From Bacteroidota bacterium (GTDB taxonomy: Bacteria > Bacteroidota > Bacteroidia > Flavobacteriales > Flavobacteriaceae): a DNA stretch of 36,783 nucleotides. The stretch is taken from the NCBI GenBank assembly GCA_949487855.1, contig CATAMV010000069.1, forward strand, positions 1 through 36,783, in the 5' to 3' direction. How positions within the stretch are numbered: the stretch's first letter is position 1; every line of letters begins with the position of its first letter. Under the pieces are notes generated by a model that saw nothing but the letters and a program-made list of their open reading frames with translations, searched no databases and was not told the DNA's origin. The position numbers were made by a program, and so were the translations under genes. Of the stretch, positions 26,368-35,497 are shown one piece after another.

Positions 26368-27741
26368 ATGTACGCAGTTGTTGATGTAGAAACCACAGGC
26401 GGAAAATACAACGAGGAAGGAATCACAGAGGTTGCTATTTATAAATTTGACGGCAACGAAATTATTGACCAGTTTATTAGTCTTGTAAACCCGGAACGGC
26501 CTATTCAACCTTTTGTCGTAAATCTTACAGGCATTAACGAAAATATGCTCCGCAACGCGCCAAAGTTTTATGAAGTTGCTAAACGTATTGTTGAAATTAC
26601 AGAAGATTGTACCCTAGTTGCGCATAACGCAAGTTTTGACTACCGAATGTTATCGACAGAGTTTAATCGATTAGGTTTTACCTATGAAAGACCTACGCTG
26701 TGCACCGTTGCACTTGCCAAAAAATTGATTCCCGAACAAGCATCCTATAAACTGGGAAGATTAGTTCGGTCGTTGGGTATTCCGCTAAGCGATCGTCACC
26801 GTGCCGCTGGCGATGCAAGAGCAACTGTTAAACTTTTAAAACTACTTTTAGACAAAGACTCTGAAAAAACCATCGTCAAAGAAGTGTTACGAACCAAGGA
26901 GCAGGATCAAGCAGGGCGCAAATTTTTGCATTTAGTAGCACCAATTAAGCCTGTTACGGGTGTTTATTACCTTCACAATCAAAAAGGTGATGTTATTTAT
27001 ATTGGTAAAAGTACCAATATGCGAAAACGCGTCAATCAACACTTTACAGGAAAAAGCAGGAAAGCGTTAAAAATTCAATTGGAAACGCACAGTGTAAGCA
27101 CCGAGGAAACAGGTAGTGAACTCATTGCTTTGTTAAAAGAAGTGGATGAAATTCAATTGCACAAGCCCAAACACAACAGCGTACACAAAAATGATCGCAT
27201 ACGGTTTGGGTTAGAAGAAGGAGTTACAAGCTCCGGTTATCGTTTCCTAAGAATTGCGCATGCTCAAGATAATATGCAATATGTTACGACCTTCAAGAAT
27301 TTGAATAATGCCCGAAAAACATTGTATTTTTTTGCTCAAAAATATACACTGTGTCTAAAATTTGTGGGATTGGAATCTCCAAAAAATGCATGTTCTCATG
27401 AACAAATTAACCAGTGTTTAGGAGCTTGTATCGAAAAGGAAACTGCTGAGCAATACAACAAACGCGTACAGCAATGCGTCGATAGGTTGAGTTTTCAATC
27501 GCCAAACATGTTACTCATAGATAAGGGAAGAACGCATGACGAGCGAAGCATTGTACTTATACAAGACAATGAGTATAAAGGTTTTGGGTTTGTGAGTCTA
27601 AATTATCAACTTACAAACATAGAAATGATAAATACGCTCATCACTCCGATGAAGAACTCACGTGCAGCACGTCATATCATTCAGCAATTTGTGCGGAAAA
27701 ATAAGGTTAAAGAAATTGTCAATTTAGATGAAACCTCCTAA
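26368..27741 (+). CDS. DnaQ-like 3'-5' exonuclease fused to a UvrC-type GIY-YIG nuclease
   Basis: The 457-residue protein has two nuclease parts. Residues 1-165 are a DEDDh exonuclease: Asp6 and Glu8 in VVDVETTGG, Asp91 in HNASFDYRML, His144 and Asp149 in HRAAGDARAT. Residues ~195-275 are a GIY-YIG domain, GVYYLHNQKGDVIYIGKS with Arg219 downstream and the glutamate-bearing SELIALLKEVDEIQLHKPKHN, as in UvrC and Cho. The last ~180 residues resemble no domain I know well, apart from CSHEQINQCLGACI, which recalls UvrC. It probably works in repair or DNA end processing. Such fusions are known in several phyla. It overlaps miaA by 14 bases. Confidence 0.9.
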   Translation: MYAVVDVETTGGKYNEEGITEVAIYKFDGNEIIDQFISLVNPERPIQPFVVNLTGINENMLRNAPKFYEVAKRIVEITEDCTLVAHNASFDYRMLSTEFNRLGFTYERPTLCTVALAKKLIPEQASYKLGRLVRSLGIPLSDRHRAAGDARATVKLLKLLLDKDSEKTIVKEVLRTKEQDQAGRKFLHLVAPIKPVTGVYYLHNQKGDVIYIGKSTNMRKRVNQHFTGKSRKALKIQLETHSVSTEETGSELIALLKEVDEIQLHKPKHNSVHKNDRIRFGLEEGVTSSGYRFLRIAHAQDNMQYVTTFKNLNNARKTLYFFAQKYTLCLKFVGLESPKNACSHEQINQCLGACIEKETAEQYNKRVQQCVDRLSFQSPNMLLIDKGRTHDERSIVLIQDNEYKGFGFVSLNYQLTNIEMINTLITPMKNSRAARHIIQQFVRKNKVKEIVNLDETS

Positions 27742-28642
27742 GCTGATTACCATTTCTGGGCCAACAGCGATTGGCAAAACATCTTTTGCCGTAGGTTTAG
27801 CAAAACTATTGGGGTGTCCGATTCTTTCTAGTGATGCGCGCCAATTTTTCAAAAAGATGCAGATCGGAACAGCCGTACCCACTGCCGATGAACAACAGGG
27901 AATAAAACATCATTTTATACAGCATAAAAGCATTCACGACTCCTACTCTGTTGGAGATTTTGAAAAAGATGCAATTGCATTACTTGAGAGGCTATTTAAA
28001 ACCTTTGATGTGGTGATTTTAGTAGGTGGTTCAAACTTATATACTGATGCCGTTGTAAACGGATTAGATGCATTTCCAGATGTTTCAGACGCCGTTTCTG
28101 AAACGTGGCAAAAGGAATATAGCACTAAAGGATTATCGTATTTGCAAGAAGAACTTAAAAGTTTAGATCCTGTATATTTTAAAGTCGTTGACACACAAAA
28201 TCATGTAAGGTTGTTACGAGCTTTAGGTGTTTGTACAGCATCAGGAAAACCGTATTCTTCCTTTTTGAACCAAACAAAAAAACCACGCTCATTCGAAACT
28301 GTTTCTATTGAACTTACAATGGATAGAGAACAATTATACAAACGCATCAATACACGCGTGGATTTAATGATAGAAAACGGATTAGTCCAAGAGGCGAAAA
28401 CATTATTGCCCTATAAAAACCTCAATGCGCTGCAAACGGTGGGTTATCGAGAGCTAATACCTTATCTTGAAGGAAAACAATCATTAGAAAAAAGCATAGA
28501 AAACATCAAAACAAACACGAGAAGATTTGCCAAACGGCAGCTCACATGGCTACGCAACCATCCCGTATTGTTTAAACTGCCCCACGACACAACTATTGAC
28601 AAGAAACTCCTAGATACATTAGGGCTTAAAAAAATTATCTAA
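27728..28642 (+). CDS. miaA: tRNA dimethylallyltransferase
   Basis: The 304-residue enzyme adds a dimethylallyl group to N6 of A37 in tRNAs reading UNN codons. Motifs: P-loop GPTAIGKTS (11-19), [19 protein letters not shown] with the catalytic Asp, [39 protein letters not shown], and [15 protein letters not shown], then [17 protein letters not shown]. Some positions differ from the common consensus (SDA for SDS, GGSN for GGSG), but the key residues are kept. It starts inside the preceding nuclease gene. Its last 24 bases overlap the end of purC on the opposite strand. Confidence 0.93.
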   Translation: MKPPKLITISGPTAIGKTSFAVGLAKLLGCPILSSDARQFFKKMQIGTAVPTADEQQGIKHHFIQHKSIHDSYSVGDFEKDAIALLERLFKTFDVVILVGGSNLYTDAVVNGLDAFPDVSDAVSETWQKEYSTKGLSYLQEELKSLDPVYFKVVDTQNHVRLLRALGVCTASGKPYSSFLNQTKKPRSFETVSIELTMDREQLYKRINTRVDLMIENGLVQEAKTLLPYKNLNALQTVGYRELIPYLEGKQSLEKSIENIKTNTRRFAKRQLTWLRNHPVLFKLPHDTTIDKKLLDTLGLKKII

Positions 28643-29569
28643 GTTTTGTTGTATTCGGTTTGAAACATCTGTAAGGTCGGCTTTTATAAAGGGTTTCCCC
28701 GTAATATGCTCGTATAATTCTATGTAACGCTCCGAAACAGATGTAATGTAGTCGTCAGACATTTCGGGAAGTTGTTGTCCGGGCTTCCCTTGAAAGCCGT
28801 GCTCCATTAACCAGCGTCGTACAAATTCTTTAGATAGTTGTCGTTGTGGTTCCCCTTTTTCTTGACGTTCTTGATAGCCATTGGCATAAAAGTATCGCGA
28901 TGAATCTGGGGTGTGAATTTCATCAATTAAAATAATATTTCCATCTGAATCTTTTCCAAACTCATATTTGGTGTCAACCAAAATTAAACCTTGTGCAGCA
29001 GCCATTTCAGTACCTCGAGCAAACAAGGCACGCGTATAACGTGCAAGTTTCTCGTATTCTTCAGAAGTAACTATTTTTCTATCGATTAGTTCTTCGGGAG
29101 TTATATCTTCGTCATGATCGCCTTGTTCGGCTTTAGTAGCTGGTGTGATAATAGGCTCGGGAAATACATCATTTTCGCGCATTCCTTCTGGCATAGTTGC
29201 ACCACATAATGTGCGCTTGCCCAATGCATATTCTCTGGCTGCGTGTCCTGCCAAATACCCACGAATAACCATTTCAACTTTTAAAGGTTCGCAAGATTTC
29301 CCAACGGCTACATTGGGATCAGGAGTGGCGATAAGCCAATTTGGTACAATGTCAGCTGTTGCCGTTAGCATATGAGCTGCAATTTGATTTAAAATTTGTC
29401 CTTTATAAGGGATACCTCTAGGCATAACCACATCAAATGCCGAAAGGCGGTCTGTGGCAACCATAACCAACATATCATTTTCTAATGTATATACCTCACG
29501 AACTTTACCAGTATATTTAGATTTTAGACCTGTTAAATTTAAGTCGGAATGCATAAGTGTTTGCATCAT
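28619..29569 (-). CDS. purC: phosphoribosylaminoimidazole-succinocarboxamide synthase
   Basis: The 316-residue SAICAR synthetase joins CAIR and aspartate using ATP in purine synthesis. I start at ATG 29569 ([19 protein letters not shown]), one base after the phoH stop; an upstream ATG at 29602 would lie inside phoH. Motifs: [75 protein letters not shown], and [14 protein letters not shown]. This is the longer form with a family-like C-terminal extension. It is second in a phoH-purC operon and overlaps miaA tail to tail. Confidence 0.93.
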   Translation of the reverse strand: MMQTLMHSDLNLTGLKSKYTGKVREVYTLENDMLVMVATDRLSAFDVVMPRGIPYKGQILNQIAAHMLTATADIVPNWLIATPDPNVAVGKSCEPLKVEMVIRGYLAGHAAREYALGKRTLCGATMPEGMRENDVFPEPIITPATKAEQGDHDEDITPEELIDRKIVTSEEYEKLARYTRALFARGTEMAAAQGLILVDTKYEFGKDSDGNIILIDEIHTPDSSRYFYANGYQERQEKGEPQRQLSKEFVRRWLMEHGFQGKPGQQLPEMSDDYITSVSERYIELYEHITGKPFIKADLTDVSNRIQQNLDNFFKP

Positions 29570-29570
29570 A

Positions 29571-30560
29571 TTAATTGTGGTGTTCGGTTTGTTTGTAAGC
29601 ATCTATTACCTTTTTCACCAATCGATGTCGAATAACATCCTTTTCATCTAAATATATCATGCCTATACCCTTAACATTACCCAAGACAAGAATTGCCTCT
29701 TTGAGTCCTGAAATGACACGACGAGGTAAATCAATTTGACCTGGATCACCTGTAATCATAAATTTAGCGTTTTTACCCATTCGTGTTAAAAACATTTTCA
29801 TTTGATTGTGTGTTGTGTTCTGGGCCTCATCCAAAATCACAAAAGCATTATCCAGTGTTCTCCCACGCATAAAAGCCATAGGAGCAATTTGGATAATACC
29901 ACTTTCAATATAATGTTCGAGTTTTTCATTTGGGATCATATCTCGTAATGCATCGTATAGTGGTTGCATGTAAGGATCCAATTTTTCTTTTAAATCTCCA
30001 GGTAAAAAGCCTAAGTTCTCACCAGCTTCAACTGCAGGCCGGGTCAAAATAATACGTTTTACCTGTTTGTTTTTCAATGCTTTAACAGCCAAGGCAACAC
30101 CCGTATATGTTTTTCCAGTACCGGCGGGACCAACAGCAAACACCATATCGTTTTTAGTCATGGCATCTACAAGTTTGGCTTGGTTTTGCGTTTGTGCTTT
30201 GATGATTTTTCCACCGACTCCGTGCAAGATTACTTTGTTATCATCTGGGTCTAATCCAAAATTATCATCATCATCACTTTCTAAAATTTGCTGTACTGTT
30301 TCGCCATCAAGTGAATTGTATTTTCCGTAATGAGATACAAGTCTATCGACTTGCTTTTCAAATAATTCAAGCAAATCTTCTTCTCCGAAAGCGGTTATTT
30401 TATTTCCGCGAGCAACGATCTTAATTTTGGGAAAGTACTTTTTTAAAAGAGCGATGTTTTTATTGTTTTTTCCTCCGTAAAATGCTGTAGGATTAACCTC
30501 AGCCAACTCGATTACAATTTCGTTCAAATGTGTGTTTTTAAATAATAAGCCCGAAGGCAT
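29571..30560 (-). CDS. phoH: PhoH-like (YbeZ-type) ATPase
   Basis: The 329-residue cytoplasmic ATPase is thought to act in RNA metabolism and ribosome maturation, often with the nuclease YbeY (not in this window). It has an N-terminal KH-like segment ([19 protein letters not shown], ~46-64), an acidic linker (ESDDDDN), then P-loop GPAGTGKT (144-151), [40 protein letters not shown], and [12 protein letters not shown]. The ATG at 30560 is the only plausible start. It is followed after one base by purC and is divergent from the SAM hydroxide adenosyltransferase gene. Confidence 0.92.
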   Translation of the reverse strand: MPSGLLFKNTHLNEIVIELAEVNPTAFYGGKNNKNIALLKKYFPKIKIVARGNKITAFGEEDLLELFEKQVDRLVSHYGKYNSLDGETVQQILESDDDDNFGLDPDDNKVILHGVGGKIIKAQTQNQAKLVDAMTKNDMVFAVGPAGTGKTYTGVALAVKALKNKQVKRIILTRPAVEAGENLGFLPGDLKEKLDPYMQPLYDALRDMIPNEKLEHYIESGIIQIAPMAFMRGRTLDNAFVILDEAQNTTHNQMKMFLTRMGKNAKFMITGDPGQIDLPRRVISGLKEAILVLGNVKGIGMIYLDEKDVIRHRLVKKVIDAYKQTEHHN

Positions 30561-30570
30561 TGAATTTTGG

Positions 30571-30578
30571 TAACTTTG
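30571..30578 (+). promoter_or_regulatory. putative -7 element of the SAM hydroxide adenosyltransferase gene
   Basis: TAACTTTG fits TAnnTTTG, 50 bases before the ATG at 30629. Its -33 region would lie inside the 5' end of phoH. Confidence 0.4.
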
Positions 30579-30582
30579 TATT

Positions 30583-30590
30583 CAAAATTA
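30583..30590 (-). promoter_or_regulatory. putative -7 element of phoH
   Basis: Read on the minus strand this is TAATTTTG (fits TAnnTTTG), 22 bases before the phoH ATG. It is only 4 bases from the opposing -7 box, so the two promoters could not be occupied at once. Confidence 0.4.
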
Positions 30591-30628
30591 AGCAATTTTT
30601 AGTTTGATAAATTAAGTTAAGGTTATTT

Positions 30629-31453
30629 ATGGCGCTAATAACGCTCACAACTGATTATGGTTTGCAAGATGCTTATGTTGCTGGGCTAAAAGCAAAATTA
30701 TATCAACAACTTGAGTCTCCTCAAATTGTTGATATAGCGCATCTAATAGATCCATTTCACATTGGACAGACTGCGTATATAGTACGCTCGGTTTATCGTA
30801 ATTTTCCTGAAAAAAGCATTCATTTCATTGGAGTAGATTTTACTGATACACCAGAGCAAGAACTCATTGTCGCCTTGCTAAACGATCATTATTTTGTTTG
30901 TGCTGACAATGGTTTTTTATCTCTTTTAGAGCCCGAAATTTATCCCTCAGAATGTGTCAGAATCAAGCTTCCACAACCTAAAACTTTTGATAAAGCAATT
31001 GAAGCCATAGCGCATTTACATAGAGGTGGTGCATTAAGTGTTTTAGGAAACTCGTTGGAAAAACTCAGAGTACGCACGCAACACAAGCCTTTTGTAAACC
31101 CACAACAAACCGAAATTCATGGACATGTACTTCATGTAGATCGATATGGAAATGTAATAACCAATATCACACGAAAATTATTTGACCAAATTAGGGGCAA
31201 ACGTGCATTTGTTATTCATGCTCGCAATCATAGTTTTGAACAGGTTTATAACGATTACCATGAAGTTATCCGGTACGATGTTCCCAAGCAAAACCGTGAG
31301 GAAGATGGAAAAAAATTAGCACTTTTCAATAGCCAGGGACATTTAGAACTTGCTATTTACAAAGGAAATCCAAACTATGGAGGCGGTGCAAGCACCTTAT
31401 TTGGGTTGTCTTTTTTGGATCCGATTCGAGTAGCGTTCATAACTGCAGGCTAG
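30629..31453 (+). CDS. S-adenosyl-L-methionine hydroxide adenosyltransferase (DUF62/SAM hydrolase)
   Basis: The 274-residue protein belongs to the fluorinase/chlorinase-related DUF62 family, whose common members use water (hydroxide) to split SAM into adenosine and methionine. Motifs: ITLTTDYGLQDAYVAGLK (the conserved Asp near the N-terminus), VDIAHLIDPFHIGQTAYIV, CADNGFLSLL, the C-terminal domain signature HVDRYGNVITNIT, and FNSQGHLELAIYKGN. The 23-residue insertion loop typical of fluorinases is not apparent. The physiological role is unknown; removal of excess SAM is one proposal. It is followed by dnaN, which has its own -7 box. Confidence 0.87.
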   Translation: MALITLTTDYGLQDAYVAGLKAKLYQQLESPQIVDIAHLIDPFHIGQTAYIVRSVYRNFPEKSIHFIGVDFTDTPEQELIVALLNDHYFVCADNGFLSLLEPEIYPSECVRIKLPQPKTFDKAIEAIAHLHRGGALSVLGNSLEKLRVRTQHKPFVNPQQTEIHGHVLHVDRYGNVITNITRKLFDQIRGKRAFVIHARNHSFEQVYNDYHEVIRYDVPKQNREEDGKKLALFNSQGHLELAIYKGNPNYGGGASTLFGLSFLDPIRVAFITAG

Positions 31454-31492
31454 CTGTTGATAAATTTGTTTTAGGTTGGTGGATTGAAACAA

Positions 31493-31500
31493 TATATTTG
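31493..31500 (+). promoter_or_regulatory. -7 promoter element of dnaN
   Basis: TATATTTG is a perfect match, 18 bases before the ATG. Candidate -33 boxes are TTG at 31476-31478 (14-base spacing) and TTTG at 31465-31468 (24-base spacing); neither is ideal. Confidence 0.5.
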
Positions 31501-31518
31501 TAGTTAAACACACACAAC

Positions 31519-32637
31519 ATGAACTTTATTGTATCTAGTACGCAACTCTTACGTCAACTCCAGACACTAAGCGGCGTGTTAAATAGTAGTAATACACTTC
31601 CCATTTTAGATCATATATTATTTGAACTTCACCCAGGCCAATTGCGTCTTACCGCAACAGACTTAGAAACTACCATAAGTGCATCACTTCAAGTTGAAGC
31701 TACGCAAGAAGGAAAAATTGCAATACCTGCTCGACTACTTTTAGAAACCCTAAAAACATTTCCTGAGCAACCATTAACATTTTCGCAAGCAGAAAACAAC
31801 ACCCTTGAAATAAGCTCAGACCAAGGTAAATATGCGCTTGCATATGCCAACGCAGGTGAGTTTCCACAAGCAGCGGAGGTTACAGATGCATCTAGTGTAA
31901 GCATACAGGGCGATACTTTGGCTACCGCTATCACAAATACCATTTTTGCAAGTGGAAATGATGACTTACGTCCCGTAATGAGTGGTGTGTTTTTTCAACT
32001 TTCTTCTAGTGGATTGACCTTTGTCGCAACGGATGCACATAAACTCGTAAAGTATGAGCGAACAGATTTGGTAGCACCAGAAACGGCTGAATTTATCATG
32101 CCAAAAAAGCCTTTAAACCTGCTCAAATCTGTATTATTAGGAAGCGAGTCAGAAGTAAAAGTTGAGTATAACTCTAGTAATGTGCAATTTTCATTTGAAG
32201 ATACCGTACTAATTTGTCGTTTGATTGATGGAAAGTACCCGAACTACGAAGCGGTTATCCCAAAAGAGAATCCAAATGTGATGAGTATCAACAGAGTTCA
32301 ATTTTTGAATACCGTTAAGCGTGTGAGTATTTTCTCAAACAAAACCACGCATCAAATTCGCTTACGTATTGCAGGAGCAGAGCTTCATATTTCTGCTGAA
32401 GATATAGATTATAGCAACAAAGCAGAGGAGCGTTTGGCGTGTTCTTACCAAGGAGATGACATGCAAATAGGCTTTAATGCAAAATTTTTGACTGAAATGT
32501 TAAGCAATTTAAGCTCGGAAGAAATTCAACTTGAGCTATCACTACCTAACAGAGCAGGAATTATCACACCAGCAGATGGCTCAGAAAATGGTGAGCAAGT
32601 TACGATGCTTGTAATGCCAGTAATGCTCAACAATTAA
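31519..32637 (+). CDS. dnaN: DNA polymerase III beta sliding clamp
   Basis: The 372-residue ring subunit holds DNA polymerase on the template and is the docking site for many replication and repair proteins. Three clamp folds are visible: MNFIVSSTQLLRQLQTLSGV with LPILDHILFEL and LTATDLETTISA; then LRPVMSGVFFQL and FVATDAHKLVKYE; and the C-terminal domain with LICRLIDGKYPNYEAVIP and the terminal VTMLVMPVML, the conserved pocket-forming end. It is not next to dnaA or recF, which is usual in Bacteroidota. The stop is 1 base from the stop of the opposing GapN-like gene. Confidence 0.95.
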   Translation: MNFIVSSTQLLRQLQTLSGVLNSSNTLPILDHILFELHPGQLRLTATDLETTISASLQVEATQEGKIAIPARLLLETLKTFPEQPLTFSQAENNTLEISSDQGKYALAYANAGEFPQAAEVTDASSVSIQGDTLATAITNTIFASGNDDLRPVMSGVFFQLSSSGLTFVATDAHKLVKYERTDLVAPETAEFIMPKKPLNLLKSVLLGSESEVKVEYNSSNVQFSFEDTVLICRLIDGKYPNYEAVIPKENPNVMSINRVQFLNTVKRVSIFSNKTTHQIRLRIAGAELHISAEDIDYSNKAEERLACSYQGDDMQIGFNAKFLTEMLSNLSSEEIQLELSLPNRAGIITPADGSENGEQVTMLVMPVMLNN

Positions 32638-32638
32638 G

Positions 32639-34234
32639 TTAGAGCATATAGTCTGTGCTAATAAAGTTAGATTTGTGTGAGTCTAACAGTTCCCTTAAAA
32701 TTTCTTTGTTGCTCTCAGTGTCTTTTGTAGCTACAAATGTTCTAATGGAGAACGATCGTAGTGCATCTCGAACGCTAAGTGTGCTCACTGCTGAATCTTT
32801 TCTTCCTGTAAATGGATACACATCGGGACCACGTTGACAAGAGCTATTCAAGTTTACACGACACACAAGGTTGGCTAGTGTATCAATCAGCGGACCTAGC
32901 TTTTCTATGTCTTTACCAAACAAGCTTACTTGCTGACCATAGGATGAAGCTGCCATATCGTCCAAAGGAGTGTCAATATCTGTAAATGACATCACAGGGA
33001 TTACGGGCCCAAATTGTTCTTCCTCATAAACACGCATATCTTGAGTTGCAGGGTATAAAACAGCAGGGAAAATATAATTCTCCGTTCGTTCACCACCACG
33101 CGGATTTAACACTTTAGCTCCCTTAGACGTTGCATCATCAATAAGCTCTTGAATGTAATCAGGTTTGTTAGGCTCAGGCAGTGGAGTCAACAATGTGTTT
33201 TCCCAAGGCATACCCAGTTGTAGGGCATCAACAGCTTTGGTAAATCTTGAAAGGAATTCTTCCTTAATATCTTCATGAACGTATAAAATTTTTAATGCCG
33301 TACAACGTTGCCCATTAAAAGACAAGGTACCCGCAACACATTCTTGAACGGTTTTGTCTAAATCAGCATCTGGTAAAATTATAGCAGGGTTTTTTGCTTC
33401 TAAACCTAAAACCAAACGAAGTCTATTCTTTTTTGGATGTAAGTCTTGTAACGAAAGTGCCGAGGTACTATGTCCAATAAGTGCCAATACATCTATTTTC
33501 CCTGTTTTCATGATGGGCGTGGCAATGGTACGTCCACGACCAAAAACAATGTTTACAACCCCGGGAGGAAAACTTTCCTTAAATGCTTTTAATAGCGGAG
33601 CAATAAGTAACACACCGTGCTTTGCAGGCTTAAAAATAGCTGTGTTCCCCATAATAATGGCTGGAATAAGCAGGGCAAATGTTTCGTTTAACGGATAATT
33701 ATATGGCCCAAGACAAAGCACTACTCCTATAGGACCCCGACGGATATGCGCAAACACTCCTCCGTGATTGTGAAATTTAGCACTATCTCGATCAATATAT
33801 TTATACTCGTTAATGGTGTCAACGATATAGTCAACCGTTCGGTCAAATTCTTTTTGAGAGTCTTTTAGGTTTTTACCTATTTCCCACATTAGAAGTTTCA
33901 CAATTGTGTCGCGTTGGGTCTTCATAAGCGAAACAAAACGCTCCATGCAGGCAATGCGATCGGCAACTTTCATGGTAGGCCACTCCCCTTTTCCTTTGTC
34001 AAATGCATTTGATGCAGCGTCTAATGCTTTTAAAGCATGTGCTTCATCCATGTTTGGAACCGAACCCAAATATGTGGGTGCCAATGTTCCTTCTGCATTT
34101 GGCGTGTGGATAGTAGAATAAACATCCGCAGTTGGGCCGTCCCAAAGGGTCAACTCACCGTTTATTAAAAAACTATTGTGATTAAATGGGGATTCTACCG
34201 AATACTCAGTTGGTATAGTCATATTATTTTTCAT
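32639..34234 (-). CDS. NADP-dependent non-phosphorylating glyceraldehyde-3-phosphate dehydrogenase (GapN-like)
   Basis: The 531-residue aldehyde dehydrogenase superfamily protein has catalytic Cys311 ([10 protein letters not shown]), general base Glu279 ([11 protein letters not shown]) and Asn178 (GPYNYP). The sequence [20 protein letters not shown] before LGLEAKNP matches the plant-like GapN lineage, not generic ALDHs. It would oxidise glyceraldehyde-3-phosphate straight to 3-phosphoglycerate, giving NADPH without ATP. Substrate is inferred from subfamily look only. An in-frame ATG 12 bases later is an alternative start. It follows ilvA after 12 bases, so ilvC-ilvA-gapN may be one transcript. 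Confidence 0.82.
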   Translation of the reverse strand: MKNNMTIPTEYSVESPFNHNSFLINGELTLWDGPTADVYSTIHTPNAEGTLAPTYLGSVPNMDEAHALKALDAASNAFDKGKGEWPTMKVADRIACMERFVSLMKTQRDTIVKLLMWEIGKNLKDSQKEFDRTVDYIVDTINEYKYIDRDSAKFHNHGGVFAHIRRGPIGVVLCLGPYNYPLNETFALLIPAIIMGNTAIFKPAKHGVLLIAPLLKAFKESFPPGVVNIVFGRGRTIATPIMKTGKIDVLALIGHSTSALSLQDLHPKKNRLRLVLGLEAKNPAIILPDADLDKTVQECVAGTLSFNGQRCTALKILYVHEDIKEEFLSRFTKAVDALQLGMPWENTLLTPLPEPNKPDYIQELIDDATSKGAKVLNPRGGERTENYIFPAVLYPATQDMRVYEEEQFGPVIPVMSFTDIDTPLDDMAASSYGQQVSLFGKDIEKLGPLIDTLANLVCRVNLNSSCQRGPDVYPFTGRKDSAVSTLSVRDALRSFSIRTFVATKDTESNKEILRELLDSHKSNFISTDYML

Positions 34235-34246
34235 AGCAGCGCAAAG

Positions 34247-35497
34247 CTAAATCAAAAATTGGAACAAATCGGGCTTATCGTTTAAATAATCACCAAAAAA
34301 ACCCTTTTCTTTCATACGATTTAACAATGGCTTAAAGTCGGAGGTGGATTTTAACTGAATACCAACCACGGCTGGTCCTTGTGCACGTGCACTTTTTTTG
34401 GAATACTCAAAAAAGGTAATATCATCCGTTGGCCCTAAAATATCTTGAACAAATTCTTTTAACGCACCTGCACGTTGTGGAAAACGCACAATAAAATAGT
34501 GCTTCAAATCGCTAAACAACAGGGCACGTTCCTTGATTTCAGCCATTCGGGTAATGTCATTATTTCCACCGCAAACGAGACATACAACATTTTTACCTTT
34601 AATTTCGTTCGTTAATTGTGGAAGTGCAGAAACCGACATCGCACCAGCTGGCTCTACCACTATAGCGTCTTTTGTGTACATGGTTAGGATACTTTGACAA
34701 ATTTCTCCTTCATCAACCAAAAGTATGTCGTCCATATGCTCAGAACAATAATCAAACCCAATCGCGCCAATTGTTTTAACTGCTGCACCATCAACAAAAA
34801 CATCTATTTCGTCCAGGGTGATGCGTTTTCCTTGCTTTAACGATTTATACATACTTGGTGCACCTACAGGTTCCACACCAATAATTTTAGTATGTGGTGA
34901 TCTCGCTTTAAATACACTAATTACACCCGAAATTAGTCCTCCCCCACCTATAGGCACAATAATGTAATCAATTGGCGAAGTCGCTTGTTCTAAAATTTCC
35001 AATGCCATGGTTGCTTGCCCAGCAATTACATCTGTATCATCGAAGGGATGAATAAACGTTTTACCTGTTTCAGCAACAAAGGATTTTGCTGCTTCATAGC
35101 AATCATCATACGTATCACCCACCAGTTTGATGGTAATATTTTCACCCCCGAACATGGCCACTTGCGATACCTTTTGCCGAGGTGTTGGAGTAGGCATAAA
35201 TATAGTACCGTGTATGTTGTGATGACTGCACGCATATGCAACTCCTTGCGCATGATTTCCTGCGCTAGAGCAGACAACACCGTTATTGCGTTGCGTATGG
35301 TTAAGCAATGAAATTTTATTAAACGCACCTCGAATTTTAAATGATCGAACCGCTTGCAAATCTTCACGCTTCACAGAAATGGAGGCGTCATACAACTCGC
35401 TTAAACGCGCATGTTTTTCAAAAGGCGTTGGAGCGGCAGCTTCACGAACGCGCTTAGCAGCAGCTTCAATTGTTGATATGTCTAGTAATGGTCTCAC
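34247..35497 (-). CDS. ilvA: threonine ammonia-lyase (threonine deaminase)
   Basis: The 416-residue PLP enzyme makes 2-oxobutanoate from threonine, the first step to isoleucine. The PLP lysine is Lys54 in RSFKIRGAFNK. Other motifs: VKREDLQAV, CSSAGNHAQGVAYA, FMPTPTPRQKV, PIGGGGLISGV, and VCGGNNDI for the cofactor phosphate and ring. The C-terminal ACT-like domain begins at KHYFIVRFPQRAGALKEF and supports feedback control, as in biosynthetic enzymes. The start is a GTG at 35497 that directly follows the ilvC stop (TAA then GTG), with that stop in frame, so no earlier start is possible. It is probably translationally coupled to ilvC. Confidence 0.92.
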   Translation of the reverse strand: MRPLLDISTIEAAAKRVREAAAPTPFEKHARLSELYDASISVKREDLQAVRSFKIRGAFNKISLLNHTQRNNGVVCSSAGNHAQGVAYACSHHNIHGTIFMPTPTPRQKVSQVAMFGGENITIKLVGDTYDDCYEAAKSFVAETGKTFIHPFDDTDVIAGQATMALEILEQATSPIDYIIVPIGGGGLISGVISVFKARSPHTKIIGVEPVGAPSMYKSLKQGKRITLDEIDVFVDGAAVKTIGAIGFDYCSEHMDDILLVDEGEICQSILTMYTKDAIVVEPAGAMSVSALPQLTNEIKGKNVVCLVCGGNNDITRMAEIKERALLFSDLKHYFIVRFPQRAGALKEFVQDILGPTDDITFFEYSKKSARAQGPAVVGIQLKSTSDFKPLLNRMKEKGFFGDYLNDKPDLFQFLI

